Shown here piece by piece: positions 19,967 through 29,509 of a stretch of 64,000 nt of DNA. The DNA lies in assembly GCF_002906155.1 (NCBI RefSeq), contig NZ_MUJK01000002.1, positions 434,001-498,000 on the forward strand, read 5' to 3'. Each line of letters starts with the position of its first letter. Position 1 is the first letter of the stretch. Origin of the DNA: Pseudomonas laurylsulfativorans. GTDB taxonomy: Bacteria > Pseudomonadota > Gammaproteobacteria > Pseudomonadales > Pseudomonadaceae. Below the pieces are notes generated by a model. That model was not told where the DNA came from and did not search any database. It saw nothing but the letters and a program-made list of their open reading frames with translations. Both the position numbers and the translations under genes were made by a program.

Positions 19967-20384
19967 AAATACAACCTGTCGTGAGCAATCCCGCGCCGTT
20001 CCTGGCACGTGCTGGATCAGAAATATCGGTTCGGACATGCCTTCGGCCAAACGCAACGGACTTTTACACAGATGCCGGCTAGCTTAAACCGTTCGATTGC
20101 AGAGCAAAATTGATTGATGGCACGACGCTGGCTCGGCAATGAAACAAGACATGTCGGGAAACAATTCCGACAGGGGGTTCTGATTTAGAGGGCATTTCTG
20201 CTTTTTTTGACTAATTACTCTAAAAACCACTTTTCAGCGCCCGGAATATTTCTATTCTGTGCACATGACCGGTTCATGCCCTTCTGGCCGGTGCGGTTCA
20301 GTTGGCACGAGGCGCTGCTGAAAAAGGGTTAGGGCGATGCGGTTTGTTGCAGTTTTCTTTGACGTATAGAGAAGGACATCGTCC
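19967..20384. other. 418-base gap: opgD upstream region and inverted repeats
   Basis: This gap separates divergent opgD and the 61-residue gene. It holds an imperfect palindrome, TGTCGG-N9-CCGACA (20152-20172), and a shorter one, CATGA-N5-TCATG (20264-20278). It also has an AT-rich stretch around 20185-20250 and a T-run after 20200. I see no gene, REP or convincing -10/-35 pair. Either palindrome could be an operator. Confidence 0.4.
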
Positions 20385-20570
20385 ATGTCGAAAGTACAGA
20401 ACATCACCGAAATGTTGGGAATCTTTCCGTGTCTGGCCCTGGGGCGCCGAAGACGCCGGCTCAATAGCGAGGAAATGAAGTTGGTGGAGCGCTATCGGGA
20501 GTTGTCGGAGAACGACAGGATTGCGATGAGGTATCTGGTGGATGCGATGAGGAGTGTTTCGCGGTTTTGA
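20385..20570 (+). CDS. Small basic protein, unknown function
   Basis: A 61-residue protein, MSKVQNITEMLG..., with the arginine run GRRRRRLNSEE followed by an amphipathic helix (KLVERYRELSENDRIAMRYLVDAM). The second half resembles the C-terminal part of some small repressor-like proteins, but no full DNA-binding motif is visible. A good ribosome site (AGAAGGA, nine bases before ATG) supports it as real. It is next to, but convergent with, the ParDE-like pair. Function unknown. Confidence 0.6.
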   Translation: MSKVQNITEMLGIFPCLALGRRRRRLNSEEMKLVERYRELSENDRIAMRYLVDAMRSVSRF

Positions 20571-20607
20571 AGAAAAGGGGCATCTCGTCCTAGCTGGATG
20601 CCCTCAT

Positions 20608-20898
20608 CTACCAATCCTCAGAGCGTTCGGATCGCTGATGCAACACGCGCAGAACTTGTACTTGGCCTTGGGAAAATCGGTAAGGGGCGATAAAGGGAAA
20701 ACGGCCAAGTACCAATTCTCGGACATCGGGCATGCCTGAAGGCCTGCCCGAACCGGGAAACTGTTCCAACAATTCAAAGGATTGCAAAATCGTGGAAATG
20801 ATTTCGAGAGCGGGTTTTACGCCAACTACCTTTCGGTAGTGCTCGTGGATGGCATCGAGATCGCTTTCGGCTTTTTCAGTCAGTACTACGCTCGGCAC
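20608..20898 (-). CDS. ParE/RelE-family toxin
   Basis: A 96-residue protein with the ParE-type pattern: N-terminal VVLTEKAESDLDAIHEHYRK, central LLEQFPGSGRPSGMPDVREL, and the C-terminal strand FPFIAPYRFSQGQVQVLRVLH. Members poison gyrase (ParE) or cleave mRNA (RelE). The 'FPGSGRP' and 'RVLHQRS' features are commoner in ParE-like members, but target cannot be fixed from sequence. It overlaps the antitoxin gene by 23 bases; the pair is a type II module, antitoxin first. Confidence 0.85.
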   Translation of the reverse strand: MPSVVLTEKAESDLDAIHEHYRKVVGVKPALEIISTILQSFELLEQFPGSGRPSGMPDVRELVLGRFPFIAPYRFSQGQVQVLRVLHQRSERSEDW

Positions 20899-21124
20899 GT
20901 TTTGCCCACTTAGCCTTCACGGCATCCAGGTCGGTGAGTTTCCCCGCGTCGGCATCGGCGATGCCGTCACTGATGGCTTGCAGATGCCAGGACTCGGCTT
21001 CCACATATCGAACCAATGCACGCTTGAGATGGTACTGACGATCTCTGTCGGTCGCCGCAGCCAATAAATCCAGCTGCTGTGCCAATTGTTCTTCGACACG
21101 AAAAGACAAAACGGGTGAGGCCAT
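20876..21124 (-). CDS. CopG/ParD-like ribbon-helix-helix antitoxin
   Basis: An 82-residue protein. The first ~45 residues fit a ribbon-helix-helix fold: strand VLSFRVEEQLAQQLDLLAAA, then DRQYHLKRALVRYVEAES. The C-terminal half is charged and probably wraps the toxin. The start has AGGAGAGCC upstream. A direct/inverted repeat array lies immediately upstream, as expected for autoregulation. Confidence 0.87.
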   Translation of the reverse strand: MASPVLSFRVEEQLAQQLDLLAAATDRDRQYHLKRALVRYVEAESWHLQAISDGIADADAGKLTDLDAVKAKWAKRAERSTD

Positions 21125-21139
21125 GATGGCTCTCCTAAG

Positions 21140-21167
21140 GTGTATACGCTGTAAACGACGTAAACAC
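21140..21167 (-). promoter_or_regulatory. Operator of the ParDE-like operon
   Basis: GTGTATACG and CGTAAACAC form an inverted repeat with one mismatch. Within it GTAAAC occurs twice with a 9-base period. It sits 15-43 bases upstream of the antitoxin start, overlapping where the promoter must be. Ribbon-helix-helix antitoxins typically bind such short tandem half-sites. Confidence 0.6.
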
Positions 21168-21287
21168 CCTAGGCCGAGTCGGGATTTTCGTCAACCGCAG
21201 CGCGCATGGGCTGTACGAAACTCTAGTGTGGTCAACACCAATGGGAGAGAGGGATGTGTTGCCGGATGCTAATGCATCGGAATGCGG

Positions 21288-23150
21288 TTAACCCACTTCC
21301 CCCACCGCCCGATACGCCTCATCGATCGCCGCATGGGCATACGCGCTCCAAGCCGCGTCCGAGTTGGCGATGCTCACCCGTCCTACTGGCTGACGCGCCA
21401 GATTCATCAGTTTCTCGCTCTCATCGGCATCGTCGTACAGGCTGTTGGAGAAGTACGCGTAGCCGTGTGACCAGCGGTTGACGGTGATGGCGAGGATGTC
21501 GGTTTCGTGGTTGAAGCCGCCAGGGCCGAGCATGCGTTGCAATTGATCGCGCAGTTGCGCTTCCAGTTGCTCGAAGCTCTGGCCGTACAAACGGCCACGG
21601 CCGGCGCGGGCCTGGTCGCGGGCGTTCATGCCGCTGTTGGGGCTGGTGGGCACGTAGACCATGTGCAGGCCAATGGGTTGTGTCGGGTCTTTCGGGTGAT
21701 CGTAGCCGCCCATGCTCACCGGGTAGTCGAGTTTGATGCGGCTGTAGGGTTGGGTCGCGGCGTAGATTTCATGCACGCCGAGCTTCTGGAATGACTGCCA
21801 GTTGCGGATCACCACCTTGGTGTAGACCAGCGGGAACTTCACGTTCTGGCTCAGGGCGTGGGATTGTTCGGCCGGCAGGTCGCGCAGCAGGTACGGGATG
21901 ATCATGTTGTAGCAGGCCATGATGCAGTGTTTGCCGCGCACCTGGCTGAGCTGGCCGCCACGGCTGTAGCCGACGTTCACGCCACTGCCAACGTTGCGCA
22001 CGCTCACCGCTGTGCTGTTGAGGCGAATGCGCACCGGGGCTTTGGCCTGGTCGAGTCTGGCGTAGTCGAAAGGGGCGAGGACGATATCGTCCATGGTGTG
22101 CCCCGGCGCCACGGCCGGGATCAGGCTGCGCACCAGCAACCGGGCCAGCGAGGCGTTGCCGTCAGGGAAGTGGTAGATGTAGGGCTCTTCCATTTCCGCC
22201 TGGGCTTCTTCGCTGATTGGTTCCAGATTCATCGCGCTGAAACCTGGGAAACCGACCGAGTAGGCGTCGGACGCGGCGACCGCGTCGATGCTCAGGGCCA
22301 TGAAATCGTTGGTGCGGCTCTGGAAATACTTCACCGCTTGTGCCGACAGGCCTACATCCTTGAGCAGGAAATCCTGGTAACTGGTGGCTTCCAGGTGGGC
22401 GGTTTTTTCCTCAGTGGTTTTGCCGGGCAGGTAATCCTTGGGCGTCATGTGCAAAGCGATCAACGCCTGGCGGTCGGCTTCCGGCAGCGGGAAGTCGTTG
22501 ATGAAATCCGGGATAGCGCGGGCGTGCAACTGGTCGGGAGCGATGTCGTCGGCCACCATCGGCGTCGGGTCGCCGGTCACCAGTTTGTCTTCGCCGAAGT
22601 TTTCCTTGTCGAAGAACACCCCGCGGGACAGGCCCAGGCCCGGGTAGAACTGGCGATCAAAGGCTGTCTCGAAGCGCTTGATGTTCACCCCGAGATTCTT
22701 CAGCAGACCGTTCACTTCCTTGCTGTACAGATGGTTCGGCGACTGGAAGGCTTCACTGCCGCCGTAGCCGATGATCATACGACCACCGGCGGAGAATTCG
22801 TTGCGCTTGGCGTGACCGCCGAAGTCGTCGTGGTTGTCCAGAATCAGGATGCGTGCTTTCGGATGTTTCTCACGGTAGAACCACGCCGCGGACAGACCGC
22901 TGAGGCCGCCTCCTACCACCACCAGGTCATATTCCTCGGTGATCGGCAGCTTGTCGGTGTCGAAGACCTTTTTCTCCCAGCCCATCTGGTGGGCAATTTC
23001 GAACGAGCCGACGTGGCTGCCCCGCAGGCCGGTGAGGGCCGGTGGGTAATAGCGCCCGTCGGGGGCGGCCTGGAGAAGTTGCAGAGGGGTCATGCCGGCA
23101 GCGATGGTGACAGCGACGCCGTTGAGAAAGTCGCGGCGGGTGATATCCAT
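21288..23150 (-). CDS. spdH: SpdH-like spermidine dehydrogenase (FAD amine oxidase)
   Basis: A 620-residue flavoprotein. The N-terminus MDITRRDFLNGVAVTIAAGM is a twin-arginine signal. The FAD Rossmann motif is YDLVVVGGGLSGLSAAWF (GGGLSG at 80-85), followed by LDNHDDFGGHAKRNEF. Length and layout match the P. aeruginosa spermidine dehydrogenase, which cleaves spermidine to 1,3-diaminopropane and 4-aminobutyraldehyde. Tat export implies periplasmic or membrane-associated action. Two 4-aminobutyraldehyde dehydrogenase-like genes and a polyamine-type ABC importer follow upstream on the same strand. The start at 23150 has AGGATTG upstream. Confidence 0.85.
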   Translation of the reverse strand: MDITRRDFLNGVAVTIAAGMTPLQLLQAAPDGRYYPPALTGLRGSHVGSFEIAHQMGWEKKVFDTDKLPITEEYDLVVVGGGLSGLSAAWFYREKHPKARILILDNHDDFGGHAKRNEFSAGGRMIIGYGGSEAFQSPNHLYSKEVNGLLKNLGVNIKRFETAFDRQFYPGLGLSRGVFFDKENFGEDKLVTGDPTPMVADDIAPDQLHARAIPDFINDFPLPEADRQALIALHMTPKDYLPGKTTEEKTAHLEATSYQDFLLKDVGLSAQAVKYFQSRTNDFMALSIDAVAASDAYSVGFPGFSAMNLEPISEEAQAEMEEPYIYHFPDGNASLARLLVRSLIPAVAPGHTMDDIVLAPFDYARLDQAKAPVRIRLNSTAVSVRNVGSGVNVGYSRGGQLSQVRGKHCIMACYNMIIPYLLRDLPAEQSHALSQNVKFPLVYTKVVIRNWQSFQKLGVHEIYAATQPYSRIKLDYPVSMGGYDHPKDPTQPIGLHMVYVPTSPNSGMNARDQARAGRGRLYGQSFEQLEAQLRDQLQRMLGPGGFNHETDILAITVNRWSHGYAYFSNSLYDDADESEKLMNLARQPVGRVSIANSDAAWSAYAHAAIDEAYRAVGEVG

Positions 23151-23212
23151 GTTCAATCCTTGTAGGTTTTTTAGATCGCCCCGGCACCACAACGGCACCG
23201 GGGCGAATGCCG

Positions 23213-24697
23213 TTACCGGCTGACTTTCCAGGCATCGCCCGCAGGGGCAGTGCCGTGGTCATAGGGTTTGGCGATCCACATGTAGAGCAGGCCCAAACCG
23301 ATCACGATGGCGGTACTCAGTACCATCGCGTAGTTGATGTACCACGCAGCGTCCGGCGTACGTGGCCAGGCCATGTTGATGATGGCACCGACACCATAGA
23401 CCAGCGCGCCGATGTTCACCGCCCAGCCCCAGGCGCCGAGGGTGAATTTGCCGCTCGGCTTCCAGCCTTTCATGCGCGCATACAGGGCTGCGAGCACGAT
23501 CATCTGGAACGCCAGGTAGATGCCAATCGCCGCGAAGCTGACGATGGTGGCGACAGCGTCCTGCAGGAAGAAGCCGAGGATGATGATCAGTGCTGGCAGG
23601 ACGCCAGACACGAACAGCGCGGCAACAGGAACCTGAGTCGTAGGGGAAATCTTCTTCAGCAGTCGGCTGCCGATGACCATTTCATCACGGGCGTAGGAAT
23701 ACAGCAGGCGACTGGCCGCCGCTTGCAGGCTGATCACGCAGGAGATGAAGGAAATCATCACCACACCCATCACGACTTTCGAACCCACCGGCCCGAACGC
23801 GTTGTTGAGGATGGTGGTGACCGGGTCCTTGTCGGTGCCGTTGATCACGGCCTGCATGTCTGGCACGGCCAGGATCAGCGCCAGGCAGGCGAACATCGCC
23901 GCGATGCCGCCGATATAGATGGTCATGCGCATGGCCACCGGGATTTTCTTGCTCGGGTTCGGGGTTTCTTCGGCCACGTCGCCGCAGGCCTCGAAGCCGT
24001 AATACAGGAACATCCCCGCCAGCGACGCGGTGAGGAACGCCGGCAGGTACGAGCCGTCGACGCTGATATCGAAGGTGTTGAACAACACGCTGATCGGTTG
24101 ATGACGCTCGAAAATCAGTAGGTAAACGCCCACGATGACTGCACCGACCAGTTCGCAGAGGAAGCCGAACATGGCGATCCGCGCCAGCACCTTGGTGCCG
24201 CTGAGGTTGACCAGGGTGGCGAACAGCGTCAGGAACAGGGCGATGATGATGTTGGTGTTGTTGCTCGGCTCAAAGCCCATCATGGCGGCGAGGTACGGAC
24301 CGGCACCCACGGCAACCGCCGCGATGGTCACGCACAGCGCGATGGAGTAGATCCAGCCAACCATCCACGCCCAGCGCTTGCCCACCAGGCGACGGGCCCA
24401 TGGGTACACGCCGCCGGAAATCGGGAACTGCGAAACCACTTCGCCGAAGATCAGGCACACCAGCAACTGGCCGCAACCGACCAGCAGGTACGCCCAGAAC
24501 ATCGGCGGCCCGCCCGCGGCCAGGCACAGGCCGAACAGGGTATAAACCCCTACGACCGGGGACAGGTAAGTGAAGCCGAGGGCGAAGTTTTCCCACAGGC
24601 TCATGCTGCGATTGAAGTTGGAGGTGTAACCCAGTTTGCGTAGCTGCTCGGCATCGCTGTCGGCAACGGCCGTAGAGAGATCGGGTGATGCACTCAT
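23213..24697 (-). CDS. APC-superfamily amino-acid/amine permease
   Basis: A 494-residue, roughly 12-helix transporter. The N-terminal SMSLWENFALGFTYLSPVVGVYTLF and VSQFPISGGVYPWARRL are typical of the amino acid/choline transporter branch of the APC superfamily (GABA permease-like and related bacterial amine permeases). In this setting GABA, putrescine or an aminoaldehyde-derived acid are plausible substrates; that is inferred from neighbours. It lies 62 bases upstream of spdH, same strand. GGAG precedes the ATG. Confidence 0.88.
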   Translation of the reverse strand: MSASPDLSTAVADSDAEQLRKLGYTSNFNRSMSLWENFALGFTYLSPVVGVYTLFGLCLAAGGPPMFWAYLLVGCGQLLVCLIFGEVVSQFPISGGVYPWARRLVGKRWAWMVGWIYSIALCVTIAAVAVGAGPYLAAMMGFEPSNNTNIIIALFLTLFATLVNLSGTKVLARIAMFGFLCELVGAVIVGVYLLIFERHQPISVLFNTFDISVDGSYLPAFLTASLAGMFLYYGFEACGDVAEETPNPSKKIPVAMRMTIYIGGIAAMFACLALILAVPDMQAVINGTDKDPVTTILNNAFGPVGSKVVMGVVMISFISCVISLQAAASRLLYSYARDEMVIGSRLLKKISPTTQVPVAALFVSGVLPALIIILGFFLQDAVATIVSFAAIGIYLAFQMIVLAALYARMKGWKPSGKFTLGAWGWAVNIGALVYGVGAIINMAWPRTPDAAWYINYAMVLSTAIVIGLGLLYMWIAKPYDHGTAPAGDAWKVSR

Positions 24698-24724
24698 GTG
24701 TGTTTGCTCCGGAAAATCGGCAGA

Positions 24725-24740
24725 TTTCGGATGTCCGAAA
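24725..24740. promoter_or_regulatory. TTTCGG-N4-CCGAAA palindrome before the APC permease
   Basis: TTTCGGATGTCCGAAA is a perfect palindrome 28 bases upstream of the permease ATG. Its core is the same TTCGG-N4-CCGAA seen upstream of aatJ. No sigma-54 element was found beside it, so it may be an operator for another regulator or a repressing AauR site. Confidence 0.45.
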
Positions 24741-24848
24741 CCGTGGCGGGGCTTTGGGAGCGCCGCCCGGATCGGTGGTTATTGTTTTGTTTTCTTGGGG
24801 GGTGCCTGTTGGTGCTGGTGCCGGCTTCTTCCTTGAATTTGCGGTGAC

Positions 24849-24941
24849 GCCATCGCTGGCAAGCCAGCTCCTACAGGTTTTTTGGTGTACGCCAATCACA
24901 TGAACGACCAAAACCCTGTAGGAGCCGGCTTGCCGGCGATG
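24849..24941. repeat. REP pair, mixed units
   Basis: The first unit reads ATCGCTGGCAAGCCAGCTCC and continues TACAGG; the second, inverted, reads CTGTAGGAGCCGGCTTGCCG. The two units differ in their central bases (CTGGC against CCGGC), so this pair is not built from identical copies. It fills most of the gap downstream of the aldehyde dehydrogenase gene. Confidence 0.85.
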
Positions 24942-24944
24942 CTT

Positions 24945-26369
24945 TTAATGCTTGAACATCACATGCCTTACGACGGTGTAGTCCTCCAGCCCGTACATGG
25001 ACATGTCCTTGCCATAACCGGACAGTTTCTGACCGCCGTGGGGCATTTCGCTGACCAGCATGAAGTGCGTATTCACCCAGGTGCAGCCGTACTGCAAGCG
25101 CGCCGACAGGCGATGGGCGCGGCCAACGTCGGCGGTCCACACCGACGACGCCAGGCCGTAGTCCGAGTCGTTGGCCCAGCCCAGTACTTGAGCTTCATCG
25201 CTGAATTTGGTCACTGACACCACCGGTCCGAACACTTCGCGACGGACAATTTCGTCATCCTGCTGCGCGTCGGCCAGCACGGTCGGTTCGAAGAAGTAAC
25301 CGTTGCCCTCGACCGCCTTGCCGCCGGTGATCAACCGAATGTGTGGCTGGGCGATGGCGCGCTCGACGAAACTGGCCACGCGGTCGCGGTGTTGCGCGGT
25401 GATCAGCGGACCGAGTTCGGTCGATGGATCATCCTGCAAACCGTACTTGATGCTGCTGACGGCGGCGCCGAGCTTCTCGACGAACTTCTCGTAGATGCCT
25501 GCCTGGGCATAGATGCGGCAGGCGGCGGTGCAGTCTTGCCCGGCGTTGTAGAAACCGAAGGTGCGTATGCCTTCGACGGCGGCATCGATGTCGGCGTCGT
25601 CGAAGATGATCACCGGGGCCTTGCCGCCCAGTTCCATGTGCATGCGTTTGACGCTGTCGGCGGTGCTGGAAATGATGTTCGAACCCGTGGCGATCGAACC
25701 GGTCAGCGACACCATGCGCACTTTCGGGTGAGTGACCAGCGGGCTGCCGACGCTAGGACCACGACCGAATACCAGGTTGAGTACACCGGCCGGGAAGATC
25801 TCCGACGCCAGCTCGGCCAGGCGCAGGGCGGTCAGCGGCGTCTGCTCCGACGGCTTGAGCACCACGGTATTGCCGGCGGCCAGGGCCGGGGCGATTTTCC
25901 AGGCGACCATCATCAGCGGGTAGTTCCACGGCGCGATGGAGGCGATCACGCCCACCGGGTCGCGGCGGATCATCGAGGTGTGGCCCGGCAGGTACTCGCC
26001 ACCGGCCGAACCGCTCATGCAGCGGCTGGCGCCGGCGAAGAAACGGAACACGTCGGCAATCGCCGGAATCTCGTCGTTCAGCGCAGCGCTGTAAGGCTTG
26101 CCGCAGTTGTCCGATTCCAGTTTGGCCAGTTCTTCGCCGTGGGCTTCGATGGCGTCGGCGAGCTTGAGCAGCAGCAGGGAGCGCTCTTTGGGCGGGGTCT
26201 GCGACCAGCTGTCGAACGCGGCGTCGGCGGCACGCACGGCGGCATCGACCTGGGCTTCGCTGGCTTCGTTGATTTCCACCAGCACACGGCCGAGCGCCGG
26301 GTTGAACACCGGTTGGGCCGGGCCTTCGCCGGTGAGCAATTGGCCGTTGATCAATAATTTGGTTTGCAT
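24945..26369 (-). CDS. patD: Gamma-aminobutyraldehyde dehydrogenase (PatD/YdcW-like)
   Basis: A 474-residue NAD-dependent aldehyde dehydrogenase, the same length as E. coli PatD. Visible motifs are [17 protein letters not shown] (coenzyme site), the catalytic Glu in [12 protein letters not shown], and the catalytic Cys in [19 protein letters not shown]. It oxidises 4-aminobutyraldehyde, from spermidine or putrescine breakdown, to GABA. It lies downstream of ydcSTUV-like genes in the same order as E. coli ydcSTUV-patD, though a REP pair separates it from ydcV. The start at 26369 ([10 protein letters not shown]) has GAGGACAG upstream. A second similar gene lies at 30887-32383. Confidence 0.88.
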   Translation of the reverse strand: MQTKLLINGQLLTGEGPAQPVFNPALGRVLVEINEASEAQVDAAVRAADAAFDSWSQTPPKERSLLLLKLADAIEAHGEELAKLESDNCGKPYSAALNDEIPAIADVFRFFAGASRCMSGSAGGEYLPGHTSMIRRDPVGVIASIAPWNYPLMMVAWKIAPALAAGNTVVLKPSEQTPLTALRLAELASEIFPAGVLNLVFGRGPSVGSPLVTHPKVRMVSLTGSIATGSNIISSTADSVKRMHMELGGKAPVIIFDDADIDAAVEGIRTFGFYNAGQDCTAACRIYAQAGIYEKFVEKLGAAVSSIKYGLQDDPSTELGPLITAQHRDRVASFVERAIAQPHIRLITGGKAVEGNGYFFEPTVLADAQQDDEIVRREVFGPVVSVTKFSDEAQVLGWANDSDYGLASSVWTADVGRAHRLSARLQYGCTWVNTHFMLVSEMPHGGQKLSGYGKDMSMYGLEDYTVVRHVMFKH

Positions 26370-26416
26370 GGCTCTGTCCTCACTAACACTTGTATTTTTC
26401 TGCTGAAACCTTGCCC

Positions 26417-26519
26417 CTGTAGGAGCGAGCTTGCTTGCGATGGACGTGAACGATGACGCGTTCAGTCTGGTTAAGCGCGGTGTGCTTGCGATCATCGCGA
26501 GCGAGCTCGCTCCTACAGG
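26417..26519. repeat. REP pair (GAGCGAGCTTGC class)
   Basis: CTGTAGGAGCGAGCTTGCTT at the left and the inverted unit GCGAGCGAGCTCGCTCCTAC at the right, about 50 bases apart. It lies between the ydcV-like permease gene and patD. Confidence 0.88.
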
Positions 26520-26544
26520 GGATCGGGTTCCTTCAGTTATTCGG

Positions 26545-27354
26545 TTATTTGCCGCCACTACCCGCAACGCTTTCGCCGCCCCGGGTCAGGTAATAGGCAC
26601 CAAGGATCGGCAACATGGTCACGATCATCACCAGCATCGCCACGACGTTGGTCACCGGCACGTCCCGTGGGCGGCTGAGCTGGTTGAGCAGCCACAGCGG
26701 CAGGGTGCGTTCATGGCCGGCGGTGAAGGTGGTGACGATGATCTCGTCGAACGACAGCGCGAACGCCAGCATGCCGCCGGCCAGCAACGCCGAGCCGAGG
26801 TTCGGCAGGATGATGTAGCGGAAGGTCTGCCAACCATCGGCGCCGAGGTCCATCGAGGCCTCGATCAAGCTGTGGGAGGTGCGGCGCAAGCGGGCGATGA
26901 CGTTGTTGTAGACGATCACCACACAGAAGGTCGCATGGCCGACGATGATGGTGAACATCCCCGGCTCGATGCCCAGGGTCTTGAAGGTCGCCAGCAGCGC
27001 GATCCCGGTGATGATCCCCGGCAGGGCAATCGGCAGGATCAGCATCAGCGAGATGCCTTGCTTGCCGAAGAAGTCCCGGCGGTACAACGCGGCGGACGCC
27101 AGCGTGCCGAGGACCATGGCGATCAACGTGGCAATCGAGGCGATCTGCAACGACAACTTGATGGCTTCGAGCACGTCTGGCCGCGAGAACGCCACCCCGA
27201 TCCACTTCAGGGTGAAGCCCTTGGGCGGAAAGCTGAACGCTGCGTCTTCGGTGTTGAAGGCGTACAGGAAGATGATCAGGATCGGGAAGTGCAGGAACAC
27301 CAACCCGCCCCAGGCTGCGATGCGCAGACCTAAGGATGCTTTTTCAGAGTGCAT
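26545..27354 (-). CDS. Polyamine ABC transporter permease, YdcV/PotI-like
   Basis: A 269-residue permease with about six helices, close in size to E. coli YdcV (264). The EAA loop is [20 protein letters not shown]. It pairs with the YdcU-like permease (11-base overlap) and the YdcT-like ATPase for import of putrescine, spermidine or a related compound. Confidence 0.9.
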   Translation of the reverse strand: MHSEKASLGLRIAAWGGLVFLHFPILIIFLYAFNTEDAAFSFPPKGFTLKWIGVAFSRPDVLEAIKLSLQIASIATLIAMVLGTLASAALYRRDFFGKQGISLMLILPIALPGIITGIALLATFKTLGIEPGMFTIIVGHATFCVVIVYNNVIARLRRTSHSLIEASMDLGADGWQTFRYIILPNLGSALLAGGMLAFALSFDEIIVTTFTAGHERTLPLWLLNQLSRPRDVPVTNVVAMLVMIVTMLPILGAYYLTRGGESVAGSGGK

Positions 27355-28291
27355 CGAAGGCCCCCAGACGTTTGACGATGGACAGGTAGATGGCGATCAG
27401 CACGATCGGCACCAGGGTGAACGCAGCGGCCATTGGCATGTTGCCGATGGCGCCTTGCTGGGCGTAGACCATGCTGCCGACGAAGTAGCCGGGCGGGCCC
27501 ACCAGTTGCGGCACGATGAAGTCGCCCAGGGTCAGCGAGAAGGTAAAGATGGAGCCAGCGGCAATGCCCGGGATCGACAGCGGCAGAATCACTTGCATGA
27601 AGGTCTGGCGAGGCTTGGCACCGAGGTCGGCGGAGGCCTGCAGCAGCGATGGCGGCAGGCGTTCCAGCGAGGCCTGGATCGGCAGGATCATGAACGGCAG
27701 CCAGATGTAGACGAACACCATGAAGCGCCCCAGGTGCGAGGTCGACAAGGTACTGCCGCCCACTCCCGGAATACCCAGCACGAATTGCAGGACCGGTTCC
27801 AGCCCCAGGTGCTGGACGAACCACTGCGCCACGCCGCCCTTTGCCAGAAGCAGCGTCCAGGCGTAGGCCTTGACGATGTAACTGGCCCACATCGGCATCA
27901 TCACCGCGATGTAGAAAAACGCCTTGGTCTTGCCCGTGGTGTAGCGCGCCATGTAGTAGGCAATCGGGAACGCGACGATGGCGCTGGCAATCGACACGAC
28001 AATCGCCATGCCCAGGGTGCGCAGGATGATGTCGAAGTTTGACGGCTGGAACAGCGCGGCGAAGTTTGCCAGGGTCAGGTCGGGGGTGACCGCCATGGTG
28101 AAGTCATCGAAGGTGTAGAAACCTTGCCACAGCAGCGTCAGCAACGAGCCGAGATAGATCGCGCCAAACCAGATCAGCGGCGGCACCAACAACATCGACA
28201 GGTACAGGTTCGGCCGGCGATACAGCAGGTTGGAGAACCGGCGCAACGGCGAGCCGCCCGACTGGTTTTGAGAGATAGCCAAGGTGTTCAT
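27344..28291 (-). CDS. Polyamine ABC transporter permease, YdcU/PotH-like
   Basis: A 315-residue permease (E. coli YdcU is 313). A first membrane helix follows [18 protein letters not shown], and the EAA loop is [21 protein letters not shown]. The start at 28291 ([10 protein letters not shown]) comes one base after the ATPase stop, so the genes are translationally coupled. Confidence 0.9.
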   Translation of the reverse strand: MNTLAISQNQSGGSPLRRFSNLLYRRPNLYLSMLLVPPLIWFGAIYLGSLLTLLWQGFYTFDDFTMAVTPDLTLANFAALFQPSNFDIILRTLGMAIVVSIASAIVAFPIAYYMARYTTGKTKAFFYIAVMMPMWASYIVKAYAWTLLLAKGGVAQWFVQHLGLEPVLQFVLGIPGVGGSTLSTSHLGRFMVFVYIWLPFMILPIQASLERLPPSLLQASADLGAKPRQTFMQVILPLSIPGIAAGSIFTFSLTLGDFIVPQLVGPPGYFVGSMVYAQQGAIGNMPMAAAFTLVPIVLIAIYLSIVKRLGAFDAL

Positions 28292-28292
28292 G

Positions 28293-29330
28293 TCACACCC
28301 CGCCCGCAACGGTGTCTTGCAACGCAATCATGGCTTCGCGTGCCCAACGTGCGCTGATGCGCTGGCCGGTCTGGTGTTGGGCGCTGGTGTCCAGCCACTG
28401 GTTGTTGGCCTTGCTGATGTTCAGGGTCTGGCCGTTATCCAGTTTCAGCTCGTAGCGGGTGGCGCTGCCTTGATACTGGATATCGTGCAGCAAGCCGGTG
28501 ACTTCGATTTCGTGGCTGGCCAGCGGACCCTCGGCGAAGCGCACGTGTTCCGGACGAATCGAGAACGGCTGCGGATTGCCGCTGAGCTGCCTGGCCAGGT
28601 CACCGCGGATCACGTTGGAGGTGCCAACGAATTCCGCGACGAAGGTGGTGGCCGGTTTCATGTACAGGTTGCGCGGGCTATCGACCTGTTCGATGCGGCC
28701 CTTGTTGAACACCGCCACGCGGTCGGACATCGACAGCGCTTCGGTCTGGTCGTGGGTGACGAAGATGAAGGTGATGCCGAGCTGGCGTTGCAGCTTCTTC
28801 AGCTCGCTCTGCATTTGCTCGCGCAGCTTCAGGTCGAGGGCGCCGAGGGGTTCGTCGAGCAGCAGCACCCGTGGGCGATTGACCAGGGCGCGGGCCAGGG
28901 CCACACGCTGGCGCTGGCCACCGGAGAGCTGCACCGGCTTACGCTCGCCATAACCGCCGAGGGCGACCATCTCCAGGGATTCTTCGGCGCGCTTGAGGCG
29001 TTCGGCCTTGGCGATGCCCTTGACCTTCAAACCGTAGGCGACGTTGTCGCGAACGTTCATGTGCGGGAACAGCGCGTAATCCTGGAACACGGTGTTCACG
29101 TCGCGCTGGTACGGCGGCAGGCCGGCGGCCTCTTCGCCATGAATTCGGATGGAACCTGCGCTCGGCTGTTCAAAACCGGCGATCAGGCGCAAACAGGTGG
29201 TCTTGCCCGAGCCGGAAGGCCCCAGCATGGAGAAGAACTCGCCGTCCTGGATGTCGATGGAAACCCGGTCTACGGCTTTCACTTCGCCGAACTGACGGGA
29301 AACGTTGGTGAACTGGACTGCAAGCGTCAT
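28293..29330 (-). CDS. Polyamine ABC transporter ATPase, YdcT/PotA-like
   Basis: A 345-residue ABC ATPase. Walker A is GPSGSGKTT, the signature LSGGQRQRVALARAL, Walker B VLLLDEPLGALD, the switch VTHDQTEAL. A C-terminal regulatory TOBE-like domain follows (FSIRPEHVRF). This layout is that of the spermidine/putrescine class. The ATG at 29330 has GGAG nine bases upstream; a TTG 15 bases further up is the only alternative. Confidence 0.92.
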   Translation of the reverse strand: MTLAVQFTNVSRQFGEVKAVDRVSIDIQDGEFFSMLGPSGSGKTTCLRLIAGFEQPSAGSIRIHGEEAAGLPPYQRDVNTVFQDYALFPHMNVRDNVAYGLKVKGIAKAERLKRAEESLEMVALGGYGERKPVQLSGGQRQRVALARALVNRPRVLLLDEPLGALDLKLREQMQSELKKLQRQLGITFIFVTHDQTEALSMSDRVAVFNKGRIEQVDSPRNLYMKPATTFVAEFVGTSNVIRGDLARQLSGNPQPFSIRPEHVRFAEGPLASHEIEVTGLLHDIQYQGSATRYELKLDNGQTLNISKANNQWLDTSAQHQTGQRISARWAREAMIALQDTVAGGV

Positions 29331-29422
29331 GGTGCGGTGCTCCAAAAAGGCGAAGGCCGTCGCAGCGGCCCTGCCTGGACTTCTGAAAAATCTGAATCGA
29401 TAGAGAAGAGCGCTTCGCGCTC

Positions 29423-29488
29423 TATCGCTGGCAAGCCAGCTCCTACAGGGGTACGCAGACTGTGTAGGAGCCGGCTTGTTGGCGATAA
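29423..29488. repeat. REP pair, CTGGC/CCGGC units
   Basis: ATCGCTGGCAAGCCAGCTCC and, inverted, GTAGGAGCCGGCTTGTTGGC. The right unit has one substitution that breaks its inner symmetry. It lies in the 179-base gap between ydcS-like and ydcT-like genes. Confidence 0.85.
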
Positions 29489-29509
29489 GGTCCGAAGGAC
29501 CTTCGGGCG

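Noticed and set aside
18335..19984. 549-codon + strand frame covering opgD
   Set aside because: Antisense shadow of a clear Tat-exported OpgD.
20303..20320. TGGCACGAGGCGCTGC as a second sigma-54 promoter before the 61-residue gene
   Set aside because: The GG to GC spacing is off by one base, and there is no activator site or gene context.
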